From Alloyangia pacifica (GTDB taxonomy: Bacteria; Pseudomonadota; Alphaproteobacteria; Rhodobacterales; Rhodobacteraceae), in contig NZ_JAIVKX010000012.1 in NCBI RefSeq assembly GCF_020524285.1, forward strand, positions 124,001-188,000: a stretch of DNA of 64,000 bases, given 5' to 3'. Below are positions 28,215-36,846 of this stretch, piece by piece. The position numbers and the translations under genes are program-made. The notes beneath the pieces were generated by a model, which did no database searches, was not told the DNA's origin, and saw only the letters and a list, made by a program, of their open reading frames with translations. Position 1 is the stretch's first letter, and each line of letters starts with the position of its first letter.

Positions 28215-28964
28215 TCAGCGGCTGATCCAGCCGGTCTCCAGCGCCTCGGCCCAGTCGTCGCGGCCCTGCGCGCGGGCCAGGGCGACCATGCGGGCGGGAT
28301 CGTAGGGCACGTGGTGGTGCGTCACCTGCCAGCCGGGGCCCTGCCGTTTAAGCGTCGCGAAACAGGCGGCGGGCGTGCCGGTCTCCACCACATGTGGCAC
28401 CGGGTGGGTGTCGGTGTAGCCCGGGCAGCCGATGCTGCCGGGGTTCACGATGGTCTGCCCCCGCCAGCTCACGACGCGGGGCAGGTGGGTATGGCCGCAG
28501 AGCACGAGCCCCTGCACCACGCCGTCCAGATGCTGCGCGACATGCGCGGCGCCCGCGGGATGCACCGTGCCGCCGCGGTCCACCTCGTGCAGCCAGTAGG
28601 TCTCGTCGGCGCCGGGGGTGGCGTGGCACAGGAGGGCGCCCCCCAGGTCCAAAGTCATCGGCAGCGAGCGCAGCCAGTCCAATGCCTCGGGCGGCAGTTG
28701 ATCGTGCGCCACGCGGTCCGAGGGGCCCATCGCGTCGGGCTCTTGCGTGACCAGGTAGCGGTCATGGTTGCCGCGCACCGTCGGCATCGGGCGGGCACGC
28801 AGGACCTCCCAGGTCTCACCCGCCGCCAGCGGGCCGCTGAACATGTCGCCGAGGTTGACCACCGTGCCGAGGCCCATTGCGTCGATCCGCGCCAGAACCG
28901 CTTGCAGGGCGTCGGCATTGCCGTGGATGTCGGCGATCGCGGCGAAGCGGTCGGGCAGGGTCAT
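28215..28964 (-). CDS. Calcineurin-like metallophosphoesterase (YfcE/PrpE type)
   Basis: 249 residues. All metal-site motifs of the family are visible: FAAIADIHGN (DxH), VVNLGDMFSG (GD), TVRGNHDRYL (GNHD), LCHATPGADE and VLCGHTHLPRV (GHTH). NPGSIGCPGY is also typical. The enzyme is cytoplasmic and probably hydrolyses a phosphodiester or nucleotide; the substrate is not indicated. The gene sits 47 bp upstream of DUF2244 and is separated from ctaD by a GC-rich hairpin. Confidence 0.85.
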   Translation of the reverse strand: MTLPDRFAAIADIHGNADALQAVLARIDAMGLGTVVNLGDMFSGPLAAGETWEVLRARPMPTVRGNHDRYLVTQEPDAMGPSDRVAHDQLPPEALDWLRSLPMTLDLGGALLCHATPGADETYWLHEVDRGGTVHPAGAAHVAQHLDGVVQGLVLCGHTHLPRVVSWRGQTIVNPGSIGCPGYTDTHPVPHVVETGTPAACFATLKRQGPGWQVTHHHVPYDPARMVALARAQGRDDWAEALETGWISR

Positions 28965-29002
28965 GGTCAGGTCCTCGGGAGAAGGGCCCCCGCAAAGGAG
29001 AA

Positions 29003-29030
29003 CCGGCCCCGAGGATTTCCCCGGGGCCGG
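29003..29030 (-). terminator. GC-rich hairpin after ctaD
   Basis: Nine-base stem CCGGCCCCG / CGGGGCCGG with a ten-base loop between ctaD and the metallophosphoesterase gene. There is no clear U-run, so it is a terminator candidate only. Confidence 0.5.
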
Positions 29031-29076
29031 CTCTTGTCAATTCTCTGAACGCTCACGCGTCTGCAGCGTCAGGCGC

Positions 29077-30750
29077 TCAGTGGGCGTGATGCTTGTCCCA
29101 GTCTTCGCGCTTCGGCAGCTGCTCGAAGGTGTGTTCGGGCGGCGGCGACGGCAGGGTCCACTCCAGCGTGTCCGCGTATTCGTTCCACGGGTTCGCGGCG
29201 GTGCAGGCGGCGCCTTTGCGCAGCGAGTGCCACATGATCCAGAAGAAGAACAGGAAGGAGGCGAAGGAGATGATCGCGCCCCAGCTCGACACGTGGTTCC
29301 ACAGGGCGAAGGCCTCGGGGTAGTCGATGTAGCGGCGCGGCATGCCCTGGCGGCCCAGGAAGTGCTGCGGGAAGAAGGTCAGGTTCGCACCGACGAACAT
29401 GACGTAGAAGTGCAGCTTGCCGGCCCACTCGGGGTACATCTTGCCGGTCATCTTGGGGAAGTAGAAGTAGATCCCCGCGAAGATCGCGAACACGGCGCCC
29501 AGCGACATCACGTAGTGGAAGTGTGCCACCACGTAGTAGGTGTCGTGGTAGGCGCGGTCGACGCCCGCCTGGCTCAGCACCACGCCGGTCACGCCGCCCA
29601 TGGTGAAGAGGACCAGGAAGCCCAGGGCCCAGAGCATCGGCGTCTTGAACTCGATCGAGCCGCCCCACATCGTGGCGATCCAGCTGAAGACCTTCACCCC
29701 TGTCGGCACCGCGATGACCATCGTGGCCAGCATGAAGTAGCTCTGCTGGGTCAGCGACATGCCCACGGTGTACATGTGGTGCGCCCAGACGACGAAGCCG
29801 AGCGCGCCGATCGCGATGATCGCCCAGACCATCGGCAGGTAGCCGAACACCGGCTTGCGCGAGAAGGTCGCGATCACGTGGGAGATGATGCCGAAGCCGG
29901 GCAGGATCACGATGTACACTTCCGGGTGGCCGAAGAACCACAGGATGTGCTGGTAGAGCACCGGATCGCCGCCGCCGGCGGGGTTGAAGAAGGTCGTGCC
30001 GAAGTTGCGGTCGGTCAGCAGCATGGTGATCGCGCCGGCCAGAACGGGCAGCGACAGCAGGATCAGCCAGGAGGTGACGAAGATCGACCAGGAGAACAGC
30101 GGCACCTTGAACAGCGTCATGCCCGGGGCGCGCATGTTCAGGAAGGTGGTGATCATGTTGATCGCGCCGAGGATCGACGAGGCGCCCGAGACGTGCACCG
30201 CGAAGATCGCGAGGTCGGTCGACATGCCTGCCTCGTTGGTCGACAGCGGCGGGTAGAGCACCCAGCCGATGCCCGAGCCGAGCTGACCGTTGCCGCCCGG
30301 CGCGAAGACCGAGCAGACCGCCAGCGTCGAGCCGGCGACGTAGAGCCAGTAGCTGAGGTTGTTCATCCGCGGGAAGGCCATGTCCGGCGCGCCGATCTGC
30401 AGCGGCATGAAGTAGTTGCCGAAACCGCCGAACAGCGCCGGGATGACCACGAAGAACATCATCAGGATGCCGTGGCCGGTGATCATCACGTTCCACAGAT
30501 GCCCGTTGGGGGTGCAATTCTCGACCGAAGTCGGGAAGAGGCGCGCGCCCTCCATGCACATGTACTGAACGCCCGGGCTCATAAGCTCCAGGCGCATGTA
30601 AACCGTGAAGGCCACCGAGATGAGACCCACGAATGCCGCGGTAATCAGGTAGAGAATCCCGATATCCTTGTGATTCGTGGACATGAACCAACGGGTGAAG
30701 AACCCGCGGTCGTCCTCGTGCTCGTGGCCGTGAATGGCTGCATCTGCCAT
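29077..30750 (-). CDS. ctaD: aa3-type cytochrome c oxidase subunit I
   Basis: CtaD carries heme a and the heme a3-CuB site and reduces oxygen while pumping protons in the inner membrane. 557 residues from the ATG with AGGAGG upstream. Key residues are present: heme ligand His93 in [10 protein letters not shown], Asp123 region ([13 protein letters not shown]-channel), Glu277 and the crosslinked His275/Tyr279 in [10 protein letters not shown], and the K-channel lysine in PTGVKVFSW. About twelve membrane helices are evident. Subunits II and III are not in this window; alphaproteobacteria often keep ctaD apart. A perfect FNR-type box lies about 127 bp upstream. Confidence 0.97.
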   Translation of the reverse strand: MADAAIHGHEHEDDRGFFTRWFMSTNHKDIGILYLITAAFVGLISVAFTVYMRLELMSPGVQYMCMEGARLFPTSVENCTPNGHLWNVMITGHGILMMFFVVIPALFGGFGNYFMPLQIGAPDMAFPRMNNLSYWLYVAGSTLAVCSVFAPGGNGQLGSGIGWVLYPPLSTNEAGMSTDLAIFAVHVSGASSILGAINMITTFLNMRAPGMTLFKVPLFSWSIFVTSWLILLSLPVLAGAITMLLTDRNFGTTFFNPAGGGDPVLYQHILWFFGHPEVYIVILPGFGIISHVIATFSRKPVFGYLPMVWAIIAIGALGFVVWAHHMYTVGMSLTQQSYFMLATMVIAVPTGVKVFSWIATMWGGSIEFKTPMLWALGFLVLFTMGGVTGVVLSQAGVDRAYHDTYYVVAHFHYVMSLGAVFAIFAGIYFYFPKMTGKMYPEWAGKLHFYVMFVGANLTFFPQHFLGRQGMPRRYIDYPEAFALWNHVSSWGAIISFASFLFFFWIMWHSLRKGAACTAANPWNEYADTLEWTLPSPPPEHTFEQLPKREDWDKHHAH

Positions 30751-31230
30751 TGCGTGCCTCCTGTTGGTCTTTATTAGGTACGTCCCTCGCAAGGGCGCGC
30801 ACTAACTCCTCCACGCCCCTCGTCTGACAATCCTTTTAGTTGCCGACCAGCGACCGGGCAATCATCTCCTTTGATCCAGATCAAAATTAATTGTCGCACC
30901 CCCCTCTTGCGTTTTCCGCGGGCGGCGCCGGGCCGAGCGGGCTCGGGTCGGGTATTCCGGACCTGCGCGGCGCAGGTGGCGGCGCTATCCTGATCGCGTG
31001 CCGTTCGTCTCCACCCGGGTTGCCGCCGGAAATTCAGCGTCCCAGGCAACCCGTTCCCCGGTCAGTCCTGTGCTTTGGGCTCCTTCCGGAGCGGCACGGC
31101 GCGCCCGGCCTCCGTGTCGGGCGGCGCCTCCCCGCCCCTGCACACGCGCGCCATCTCCCAGCCCGCGGCAGGGGCGGCTCCTTCGATCCTGGTGGGAATC
31201 CTTGAACCGCAGCGTGTGCCGCGCGCCGCG
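30751..31230. other. 480-bp intergenic region upstream of ctaD
   Basis: It holds the FNR-type box (30871-30884), the ctaD leader, and an inverted repeat GGGTTGCC / GGCAACCC with a 20-base loop (31017-31052). I see no supported gene. Its length and the box suggest a regulated promoter; a small RNA is possible but unsupported. Confidence 0.45.
30871..30884. promoter_or_regulatory. FNR/FnrL-type binding site upstream of ctaD
   Basis: TTGATCCAGATCAA is an exact match to the FNR consensus TTGAT-N4-ATCAA, centred about 127 bp upstream of the ctaD ATG. FnrL, the oxygen-sensing regulator of Rhodobacteraceae, recognises this sequence. Its position suggests oxygen control of the aa3 oxidase, with repression under low oxygen the likelier sign (inference). 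Confidence 0.75.
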
Positions 31231-31890
31231 TCAGGCGGCGGGCCAGTGCGCCGCGAGCCCGGCCATCTGCGCGCGATCCCCATCGCAGAGCGGCCCCGTG
31301 GCGCCGGGGCGGAACCGGTCGCGGAAGGACGTCAGCAGCGCAGGCATCTGCTCCGGCGCGACGCGGTAGCCGAACCTATGGGCATCTTCGAGGAAGTCGC
31401 CCGGCGCGGCGGGGGCGGCGCTCACCGCAAGGCCCTTCGCGACGAGGCGGGGCCAGTCGAACAGAGGTCCGGGATCGATCTTGCGCCCCGGCGCCATGCA
31501 GGCGTGGCCGATCACCCGCTCGGGCGGGATCGACCAACGCGCGAGGATCCCCGCGAGCAGACTTTCCAGCGCCGCCATCTGCGGCTCGGGGAAGGGCTCG
31601 TCGCCGGTGTTGGCGATCTCGATGCCGATGGAGCGCGAGTTGACCTCGGCCACCGAGCCCCAGGCGCCGAGCCCGGCGTGCCAGGCACGCATCTCCTCGG
31701 TCACCAGCTGCCAGCAGGTGCCGTCATAGCCAAGCACGTAGTGGGCCGAGACGCCGGCCTCGGGGTTGCAGAGCCAGTCGCGCGCCGCCTCGGCGGTCTT
31801 CATCGCCGTGTAATGCAGCACAACGAGATCGGGCCGCGCGCCGAGGCGTCGCGGCCCGAAATTGTCGGACGGGGTCCAGATCGGCTGCAA
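31231..31890 (-). CDS. N-acetylmuramoyl-L-alanine amidase (Amidase_2 / AmpD type)
   Basis: 219 residues. Zinc-amidase motifs are evident: His26 in LVVLHYTAM, Glu91 in SIGIEIANTG, His129 in VIGHACMAPGRKIDPGP with Lys137 and Asp139. No signal peptide is visible, so it probably works in the cytoplasm on recycled anhydromuropeptides, as AmpD does. A C-terminal extension of about 70 residues (FLEDAHRFGYRVAPEQMPAL onwards) looks like a short peptidoglycan-binding-type helical domain. It starts 8 bp after the stop of the lipoprotein gene upstream. Confidence 0.87.
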   Translation of the reverse strand: MQPIWTPSDNFGPRRLGARPDLVVLHYTAMKTAEAARDWLCNPEAGVSAHYVLGYDGTCWQLVTEEMRAWHAGLGAWGSVAEVNSRSIGIEIANTGDEPFPEPQMAALESLLAGILARWSIPPERVIGHACMAPGRKIDPGPLFDWPRLVAKGLAVSAAPAAPGDFLEDAHRFGYRVAPEQMPALLTSFRDRFRPGATGPLCDGDRAQMAGLAAHWPAA

Positions 31891-31898
31891 GGCCCGGA

Positions 31899-32591
31899 TC
31901 AGTAGCCGCGCACCGCGCGGAAGGGCGCGGGATCCCAGCTACAGGCAAAGCCGTCGCCGTCGGGGTCGAGCCCGTTGCGGTCCTTCTCGGGTCCGCCATC
32001 GGCGAGGAAGGCTTCCTGCGCGCGGTCGGTGGTCTCGTACTTGGCGCAGTTGCGCTGGCCCTTCTCCTCGGAGGCAAAGGCCGACCGGCTGTAGAGCGGC
32101 GTGCCGACCGGGTTGTTGGTCTGCAGCGCGTAGGCGACGATGTTCGGCGCGTTCGAGTCCGGCCGCGCCGGAAGGTCGGTCGGAGTGACCACCTCGTATT
32201 GCGCGCGGTTCTGCTGGATCAGCGTCTTGTCGTCCTCGATCGAGCGCTCGGCGGAGACCGCGTCGAAGCTGTTCTCTTCAGACAGGCCGGCGGAATCGGT
32301 CACCGACTGCGGCGCCGGGGTGCCCGCCGCGGTGGGCAGCGGGGCGCCTTCGGTCGCCTGCGGCCCGTCGAGCACCGAGGTCGCGGCCGCGATGGCCGGA
32401 TCGTCGCTGCGGCCCGACGGGGGCAGCTGCGACGAGGTGACCTCGGGGCTGCTTTCCAGCATGGCGTCGCGCTGTGCGCGCTCGGCTTGATAGCTGCCGT
32501 AGTCGTTGAAACCCGCCCCGCTGTCGGGGATCGGCGTGGTGCAGGCGGCGAGGGCCAGCAAGGCCGCGCCACCGAGGAGAATGCGTGTCAT
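31899..32591 (-). CDS. Lipoprotein with C-terminal Excalibur-like calcium-binding motif
   Basis: 230 residues. The signal peptide ends in the lipobox LAAC at about residue 16. A low-complexity, acidic middle (SSPEVTSSQLPPSGRSDDP ...) leads to a C-terminal segment CAKYETTDRAQEAFLADGG, then DRNGLDPDGDGFACSWDPAPF. The DxDGDGxxC pattern with its paired cysteine is that of Excalibur domains. It would be anchored in the envelope; the role is unknown. The amidase gene follows within 8 bp, which hints at a wall-related job. Confidence 0.72.
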   Translation of the reverse strand: MTRILLGGAALLALAACTTPIPDSGAGFNDYGSYQAERAQRDAMLESSPEVTSSQLPPSGRSDDPAIAAATSVLDGPQATEGAPLPTAAGTPAPQSVTDSAGLSEENSFDAVSAERSIEDDKTLIQQNRAQYEVVTPTDLPARPDSNAPNIVAYALQTNNPVGTPLYSRSAFASEEKGQRNCAKYETTDRAQEAFLADGGPEKDRNGLDPDGDGFACSWDPAPFRAVRGY

Positions 32592-32635
32592 AACCGCTGC
32601 CCTAGTCCTTTTTTGGCGCCTTTTTTAAAGGGCCT

Positions 32636-34123
32636 TTACCACCATTTCGCCGGTTTTGCCACAAAACCCGCGGCCTGCTCCAGCGCGTAGGCGGTGTTCA
32701 GAAGATCGCCTTCCTCCCACGGACGGCCGATCAGCTGAAGACCGAGCGGCAGGCCCTTGGAGTCCAGCCCGGTCGGAACTGCAACGCCCGGAAGCCCGGC
32801 AAGGTTCAGCGTGACGGTGAAAACGTCCTGCAGGTACATCTGCACCGGGTCGGCGGTCTTCATCTCGCCGATGCCGAAGGCCGACGACGGGGTGGCCGGC
32901 GCGAGGATCGCGTCGACCCCTGCGGCGAAGGCATCCTCGAAGTCCTTCTTGATCAGCGTGCGGACCTTGCGGGCGCGGTTGTAATAGGCGTCGTAGAAGC
33001 CCGCCGACAGCACGTAGGTGCCGACCATGATGCGACGCTGCACCTCGAGGCCGAAGCCCTCGGCGCGGGTCTTCTCGTACATATCGTTGATGCCTTCGCC
33101 CTGGCTGAGCTTGGCGCGGTGGCCGTAGCGCACCCCGTCATAGCGGGCGAGGTTCGACGAGGCTTCCGCCGGGGCGATCACGTAGTAGGCCGGCAGCGCG
33201 TACTTGGTGTGTGGCAGCGAGATCTCGACGACCTTCGCGCCCGCGTCCTCGAGCATCTTCGCGCCCTCGTCCCAGAGCTTGGAGATTTCCTCGGGCATGC
33301 CCTCGACGCGGTACTCTTTCGGAATGCCGATGGTCTTGCCGCGGATGTCGCCGGTCAGCATGGCCTCGAAGTCGGGCACGGGCAGGTCGGCCGAGGTCGA
33401 ATCCTTGGGGTCGTGGCCGCACATCGCCTGCAGCATGATCGCCGCATCGCGCACGTCCTTGGTCATCGGGCCGGCCTGATCGAGCGAGCTGGCGTAGGCG
33501 ACGATGCCCCAGCGCGAGCAGCGCCCGTAGGTCGGCTTGATGCCGGTGATGCCGGTGAAGGCGGCGGGCTGGCGGATCGAGCCGCCGGTGTCGGTGCCGG
33601 TGGCCGCGAGGCAGAGGTCCGCCGCAACCGCCGAGGCCGAGCCGCCCGACGAGCCGCCGGGGGTGAGCTTGGTGTCGTCGCCGGTGCGCTTCCACGGGTT
33701 CACCGCGGCGCCATAGCACGTGTTCTCGTTCGAGCTGCCCATGGCGAACTCGTCCATGTTGAGCTTGCCCAGCATGACCGCGCCCGCGTCGAAGAGCTGG
33801 CTGGTCACGGTCGACTCGTACTCGGGGGTGAACCCCTCGAGGATCGACGAGGCGGCCTGCGACGGCACGCCCTTGGTGCAGAAGAGATCCTTCACGCCGA
33901 TCGGCAGGCCGCACATGGCGGGGGCATCTCCGGCCTTGATCCGCGCGTCGGCGGCCTTGGCCTGCTCGAGCGCGATCTCGGGGGTCTTGTGCACGAAGGC
34001 GCCGAGCGCATCCGCGCCCTCGATGGCCGTCAGGCAGGCTTCGGTCAGCTCCACCGAGGTCACGTCGCCCTTGCGCAGCGCGTCGCGGGCCTCGGCCAGT
34101 TTCAGCTTGGTCAGATCGGTCAT
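32636..34123 (-). CDS. gatA: Aspartyl/glutamyl-tRNA amidotransferase subunit A
   Basis: GatA releases ammonia from glutamine for GatB to amidate Glu-tRNA(Gln) or Asp-tRNA(Asn). 495 residues, normal length. The amidase triad is present: Lys78 in [10 protein letters not shown], cis-Ser158 in [14 protein letters not shown] and Ser182 in [13 protein letters not shown]. Its start overlaps the gatC stop (ATGA). gatB is not adjacent, which is common in this family of bacteria. Confidence 0.96.
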   Translation of the reverse strand: MTDLTKLKLAEARDALRKGDVTSVELTEACLTAIEGADALGAFVHKTPEIALEQAKAADARIKAGDAPAMCGLPIGVKDLFCTKGVPSQAASSILEGFTPEYESTVTSQLFDAGAVMLGKLNMDEFAMGSSNENTCYGAAVNPWKRTGDDTKLTPGGSSGGSASAVAADLCLAATGTDTGGSIRQPAAFTGITGIKPTYGRCSRWGIVAYASSLDQAGPMTKDVRDAAIMLQAMCGHDPKDSTSADLPVPDFEAMLTGDIRGKTIGIPKEYRVEGMPEEISKLWDEGAKMLEDAGAKVVEISLPHTKYALPAYYVIAPAEASSNLARYDGVRYGHRAKLSQGEGINDMYEKTRAEGFGLEVQRRIMVGTYVLSAGFYDAYYNRARKVRTLIKKDFEDAFAAGVDAILAPATPSSAFGIGEMKTADPVQMYLQDVFTVTLNLAGLPGVAVPTGLDSKGLPLGLQLIGRPWEEGDLLNTAYALEQAAGFVAKPAKWW

Positions 34124-34407
34124 TCCACCACCTTCGGCACGGCAAAGAAGCCCTCGCGGGCATCGGGGGCGTTGGCGAGGATCTTGTCCTGCATGTTGCC
34201 GTCGGTCACGCCGTCGGCGCGGCGCTTGAGGCGCATCGGGGTCACCGAGACCATCGGCTCGACGCCCTCCACGTCCACCTCGTTCAGCTGCTCGATGAAC
34301 TCGAGGATATTGCTGAATTCCTGTGCCAGCGCCGGGAGCGCCTCGTCTTCCACGCGGATGCGTGCCAGCTTGGCGACACGTGCCGCCGTCTGAATGTCGA
34401 TCGACAT
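34120..34407 (-). CDS. gatC: Aspartyl/glutamyl-tRNA amidotransferase subunit C
   Basis: 95 residues beginning [20 protein letters not shown]. GatC wraps around and stabilises the GatA-GatB interface. Typical segments are [40 protein letters not shown] and the tail [17 protein letters not shown]. It overlaps gatA by four bases. The ATG with upstream GGGG is chosen; upstream codons in frame do not resemble the family. Confidence 0.95.
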   Translation of the reverse strand: MSIDIQTAARVAKLARIRVEDEALPALAQEFSNILEFIEQLNEVDVEGVEPMVSVTPMRLKRRADGVTDGNMQDKILANAPDAREGFFAVPKVVE

Positions 34408-34818
34408 GGGTTCCCCCTGTCCGTGAATGTCCGTCAAAGTCCCGTTGCCTTTACCCCCCCGCGCTGCGCCCCGCAAGGCGCGGTGACGGCGAGGAGGCGC
34501 GTAGCAGGAGCAAGTCGCCCGGAATCAAGCCGCAGGCGCCAGGCGAGCGCCTGCCCGTTGCACCGGAGGCGCGCGGTCAAAGACGGCACGCCTCTGGCGT
34601 GCGGGGCGGGCTGGCGCTTTGCGGACGGTGGGCAACGCGCGAAGGCTTTCCGGACATGGCCGAGATAAAGTGAAGATCACAATCGTCACAGCGCCAGCGC
34701 CACGGGCACGCGCGCAGCCCATGCTGCGCCTGTTGGCACCTCTCCCGGCTCGACAGCCATCGTCCCTCGCGCTAGGTCAGTCTCAGTTCCATTTCCCAGC
34801 AACAAGACCTCCCGAGCC
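34408..34818. other. Intergenic region with two small hairpins
   Basis: About 410 bp between divergent gatC and a lipoprotein gene. Two short perfect hairpins occur, CAGGCG / CGCCTG (34540-34553) and GCACGCC / GGCGTGC (34586-34602). No supported gene, and no repeat shared with the rest of the window. Confidence 0.4.
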
Positions 34819-35400
34819 GTGCCCCAGTTCCTTTCCCGACTCTCCCTGCTGCCGCTGCTGCTGGCCGCCTCGCTTCTCTCGGCCTGTGCAGGCGCCCGCG
34901 ATCCGCATGTCCCGGCCCCGCCGGCCTCGGAATACGCTGCGCTGGCGCAGTCGATCCAGGCGCTCGGTCCGAACGTCGATCCGGAAGAGGCGCGGCGCAT
35001 GGCGCGCATCTCGCTCGACTACCCGCGCGAGTTGGCGGTGGCCTGGAACGTCACCGACCCGGCCTACATCCACAACATCAAGGTCAACAATGGCACCCGC
35101 CCCCGCGGGCTTTGCTACCAGTGGGCCGATGACCTGCAGGCGCGGCTCGAGCAGGAGAATTTCCAGACTCTCGACCTTCACCGGGGCATCGCCAACGCGC
35201 TGAAGACGTTCCGCATCGAGCACAGTTCGGTCATCGTCAGCCAGAAGGGCGGCACGATGAAGGAGGGCATCGTGCTCGACCCGTGGCGCTTCGGCGGCGA
35301 GCTCTACTGGGGGCCGGTAGTCGACGACCACAAGTACCCCTGGGTCGAGCGGCAGGAGGTCTTTGCCACCAAGCGCGCGCTGCGGCTGCAGGAGGGCTGA
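34819..35400 (+). CDS. Lipoprotein of unknown function
   Basis: 193 residues with a clear lipoprotein signal (SRLSLLPLLLAASLLSAC; lipobox LSAC). The mature domain contains SEYAALAQSIQALGPNVDPE, VTDPAYIHNIKVNNGTRPRG, LCYQWADDLQARL and IVLDPWRFGGELYWGPV. The stretch around Cys and Trp in GLCYQWADDL and the HSSVIV / VLDPWR pattern is reminiscent of a transglutaminase-like Cys-His-Asp arrangement, but I would not call it one. GTG is the likely start; no strong ribosome site is seen. Confidence 0.65.
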   Translation: MPQFLSRLSLLPLLLAASLLSACAGARDPHVPAPPASEYAALAQSIQALGPNVDPEEARRMARISLDYPRELAVAWNVTDPAYIHNIKVNNGTRPRGLCYQWADDLQARLEQENFQTLDLHRGIANALKTFRIEHSSVIVSQKGGTMKEGIVLDPWRFGGELYWGPVVDDHKYPWVERQEVFATKRALRLQEG

Positions 35401-35403
35401 GGG

Positions 35404-36807
35404 CTACTCCAGCGTATACGGCAGGATGTCACGGCGCTCGGGGCGGATGGAGATCCGCTTCTCGAGCGGCGGCACCGAGCGCTGGTGGCAATCGGTTCGC
35501 TCGCAGATCCGGCACGAGATGCCGATCGGCTCGAAGGCGCTGTCGCGCCCGAGATCCAGCCCGTCGGCATAGACCAGCGCGCCGGCGTGTTTCACCTCGC
35601 ATCCCAGCGCGATGGCAAAGCGCCGCACCGGGGCGCCGAAGCGGCCCGCGGGCTTGGTGACATCGCGCGCCAGCAACACGTAGCGCACCCCGTCGGGGGT
35701 CTCGGCGAGCTGGCGCAGAAACTGGTTCGGCGTCTCGAAGGCCTGGTGCACGTTCCACAGCGGGCAGGCGCCGCCGAAACGGGCGAACTGCAACCGGGTC
35801 GAGGAGTGGCGCTTGGTGATCGTCCCGGCCTGGTCGACGCGAGCGAAGAAAAACGGGATGCCCTTGGCGCCGGGGCGTTGCAGCGTCGACAGCCGGTGCG
35901 CCACCTGCTCGACCGAGGCGCCGAAACGCGCCGCCAGAAGCTCCAGGTCATGCCGGGTTTCCTGCGCTGCCTCGAGCAGGCGCATGTAGGGCATCATCAC
36001 CGCCCCGGCGAAGTAGTTGGCGAGCCCGAGCTTGGCGATGGCGCGGGCGGTGTCGGACTGGAACCGGGCCAGATCGAGCGTTGCCTCGAGCAGCTTTTCC
36101 TGCCGCAGCAGCGCCACCTGGATCAGCATCTGGAAGGTCAGCGTCTCGGGCTGCGCCAGCGACGACATGGTCAGCACCCGCCGCTCGGCGTCATAGCTGC
36201 GCAGCGGCGCGGACTGGTGGAACTCGACGGTGATGCCGCGCTCGCGCAGGTGGGCGATCACCGCGGCGCGCAGATCGGCGCCGCCCGGTCCCAGAGAGTG
36301 CGCATAGTGCTCGGCGGCGCGGTCCACCGCGTCGATGTAGTTGTCGCAATAGTGGAAGAAGTCGCGCACTTCTTCCCAGGGAGATGGCTGCATTTGCGTG
36401 CCCTCGCGCCCCAGCGCCTCGTCGAGCGAGGCGAGCCGCTCATGGGTCTGCCGATAGGCGCGGTGCAGCTCGAGGAAGGCCCGCGCGAGCGCCGGGGCGT
36501 TGGAGGCGGTGAGCCGCAGGTCCGCCAGCGGCGGCGCATGTTCGCCGAACACCGGGTCGGCCAGTGCCTCGCGCATGTCCGAGATCAGCCGCTCCGAGTC
36601 GCCCTGGCCCAGCTCGGTGACGTCGAAGCCGAACTCCTGCGCCAGCGCCAGCACCACCGTGGTCGAAACCGGGCGGTTGTTGTTCTCCATCTGGTTCAGA
36701 TAGGGCAGGGACACGCCGAGCTTGCTCGCGAAGTCCTTCTGGGTCAGCCCCAGGCGCCCGCGCAGGTCGCGCAGCTTCGCGCCTGCGTAGAGTTTGCGTG
36801 TCGCCAT
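35404..36807 (-). CDS. Short-chain fatty acyl-CoA regulator, ScfR family (PccR-like)
   Basis: 467 residues. An XRE-type HTH at about 12-65 (LRDLRGRLGLTQKDFASKLG, then VSLPYLNQMENNNR) is followed by an IrrE/ImmA-like region and a DUF2083-type C-terminus with a cysteine cluster (Cys432, Cys435, Cys440 in CRICERTDC). This is the layout of the ScfR family (RamB, MccR, PccR). In Rhodobacter sphaeroides PccR activates propionyl-CoA carboxylase genes in response to propionyl-CoA. Location 1.4 kb from pccB supports the same role here. TTTGC repeats overlap its own translation start region, suggesting autoregulation. Confidence 0.88.
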   Translation of the reverse strand: MATRKLYAGAKLRDLRGRLGLTQKDFASKLGVSLPYLNQMENNNRPVSTTVVLALAQEFGFDVTELGQGDSERLISDMREALADPVFGEHAPPLADLRLTASNAPALARAFLELHRAYRQTHERLASLDEALGREGTQMQPSPWEEVRDFFHYCDNYIDAVDRAAEHYAHSLGPGGADLRAAVIAHLRERGITVEFHQSAPLRSYDAERRVLTMSSLAQPETLTFQMLIQVALLRQEKLLEATLDLARFQSDTARAIAKLGLANYFAGAVMMPYMRLLEAAQETRHDLELLAARFGASVEQVAHRLSTLQRPGAKGIPFFFARVDQAGTITKRHSSTRLQFARFGGACPLWNVHQAFETPNQFLRQLAETPDGVRYVLLARDVTKPAGRFGAPVRRFAIALGCEVKHAGALVYADGLDLGRDSAFEPIGISCRICERTDCHQRSVPPLEKRISIRPERRDILPYTLE

Positions 36808-36846
36808 GTTTGCACCTTTGCCCCGCGTCACGGCAATTTTGCAAAC
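36808..36846. promoter_or_regulatory. Candidate ScfR/PccR operator at its own gene
   Basis: Two 15-bp half-sites face each other across nine bases: GTTTGCACCTTTGCC and GGCAATTTTGCAAAC (the second reads GTTTGCAAAATTGCC on the other strand). The sequence fills the whole gap between the transporter stop and the scfR ATG and includes the scfR ribosome site. The same TTTGC words recur at the pccB promoter. Confidence 0.65.

Noticed and set aside
31062-31283. Small minus-strand frame between ctaD and the amidase gene
   Set aside because: It overlaps the amidase 3' end, is Arg/Pro/Gly-rich and lacks a ribosome site.
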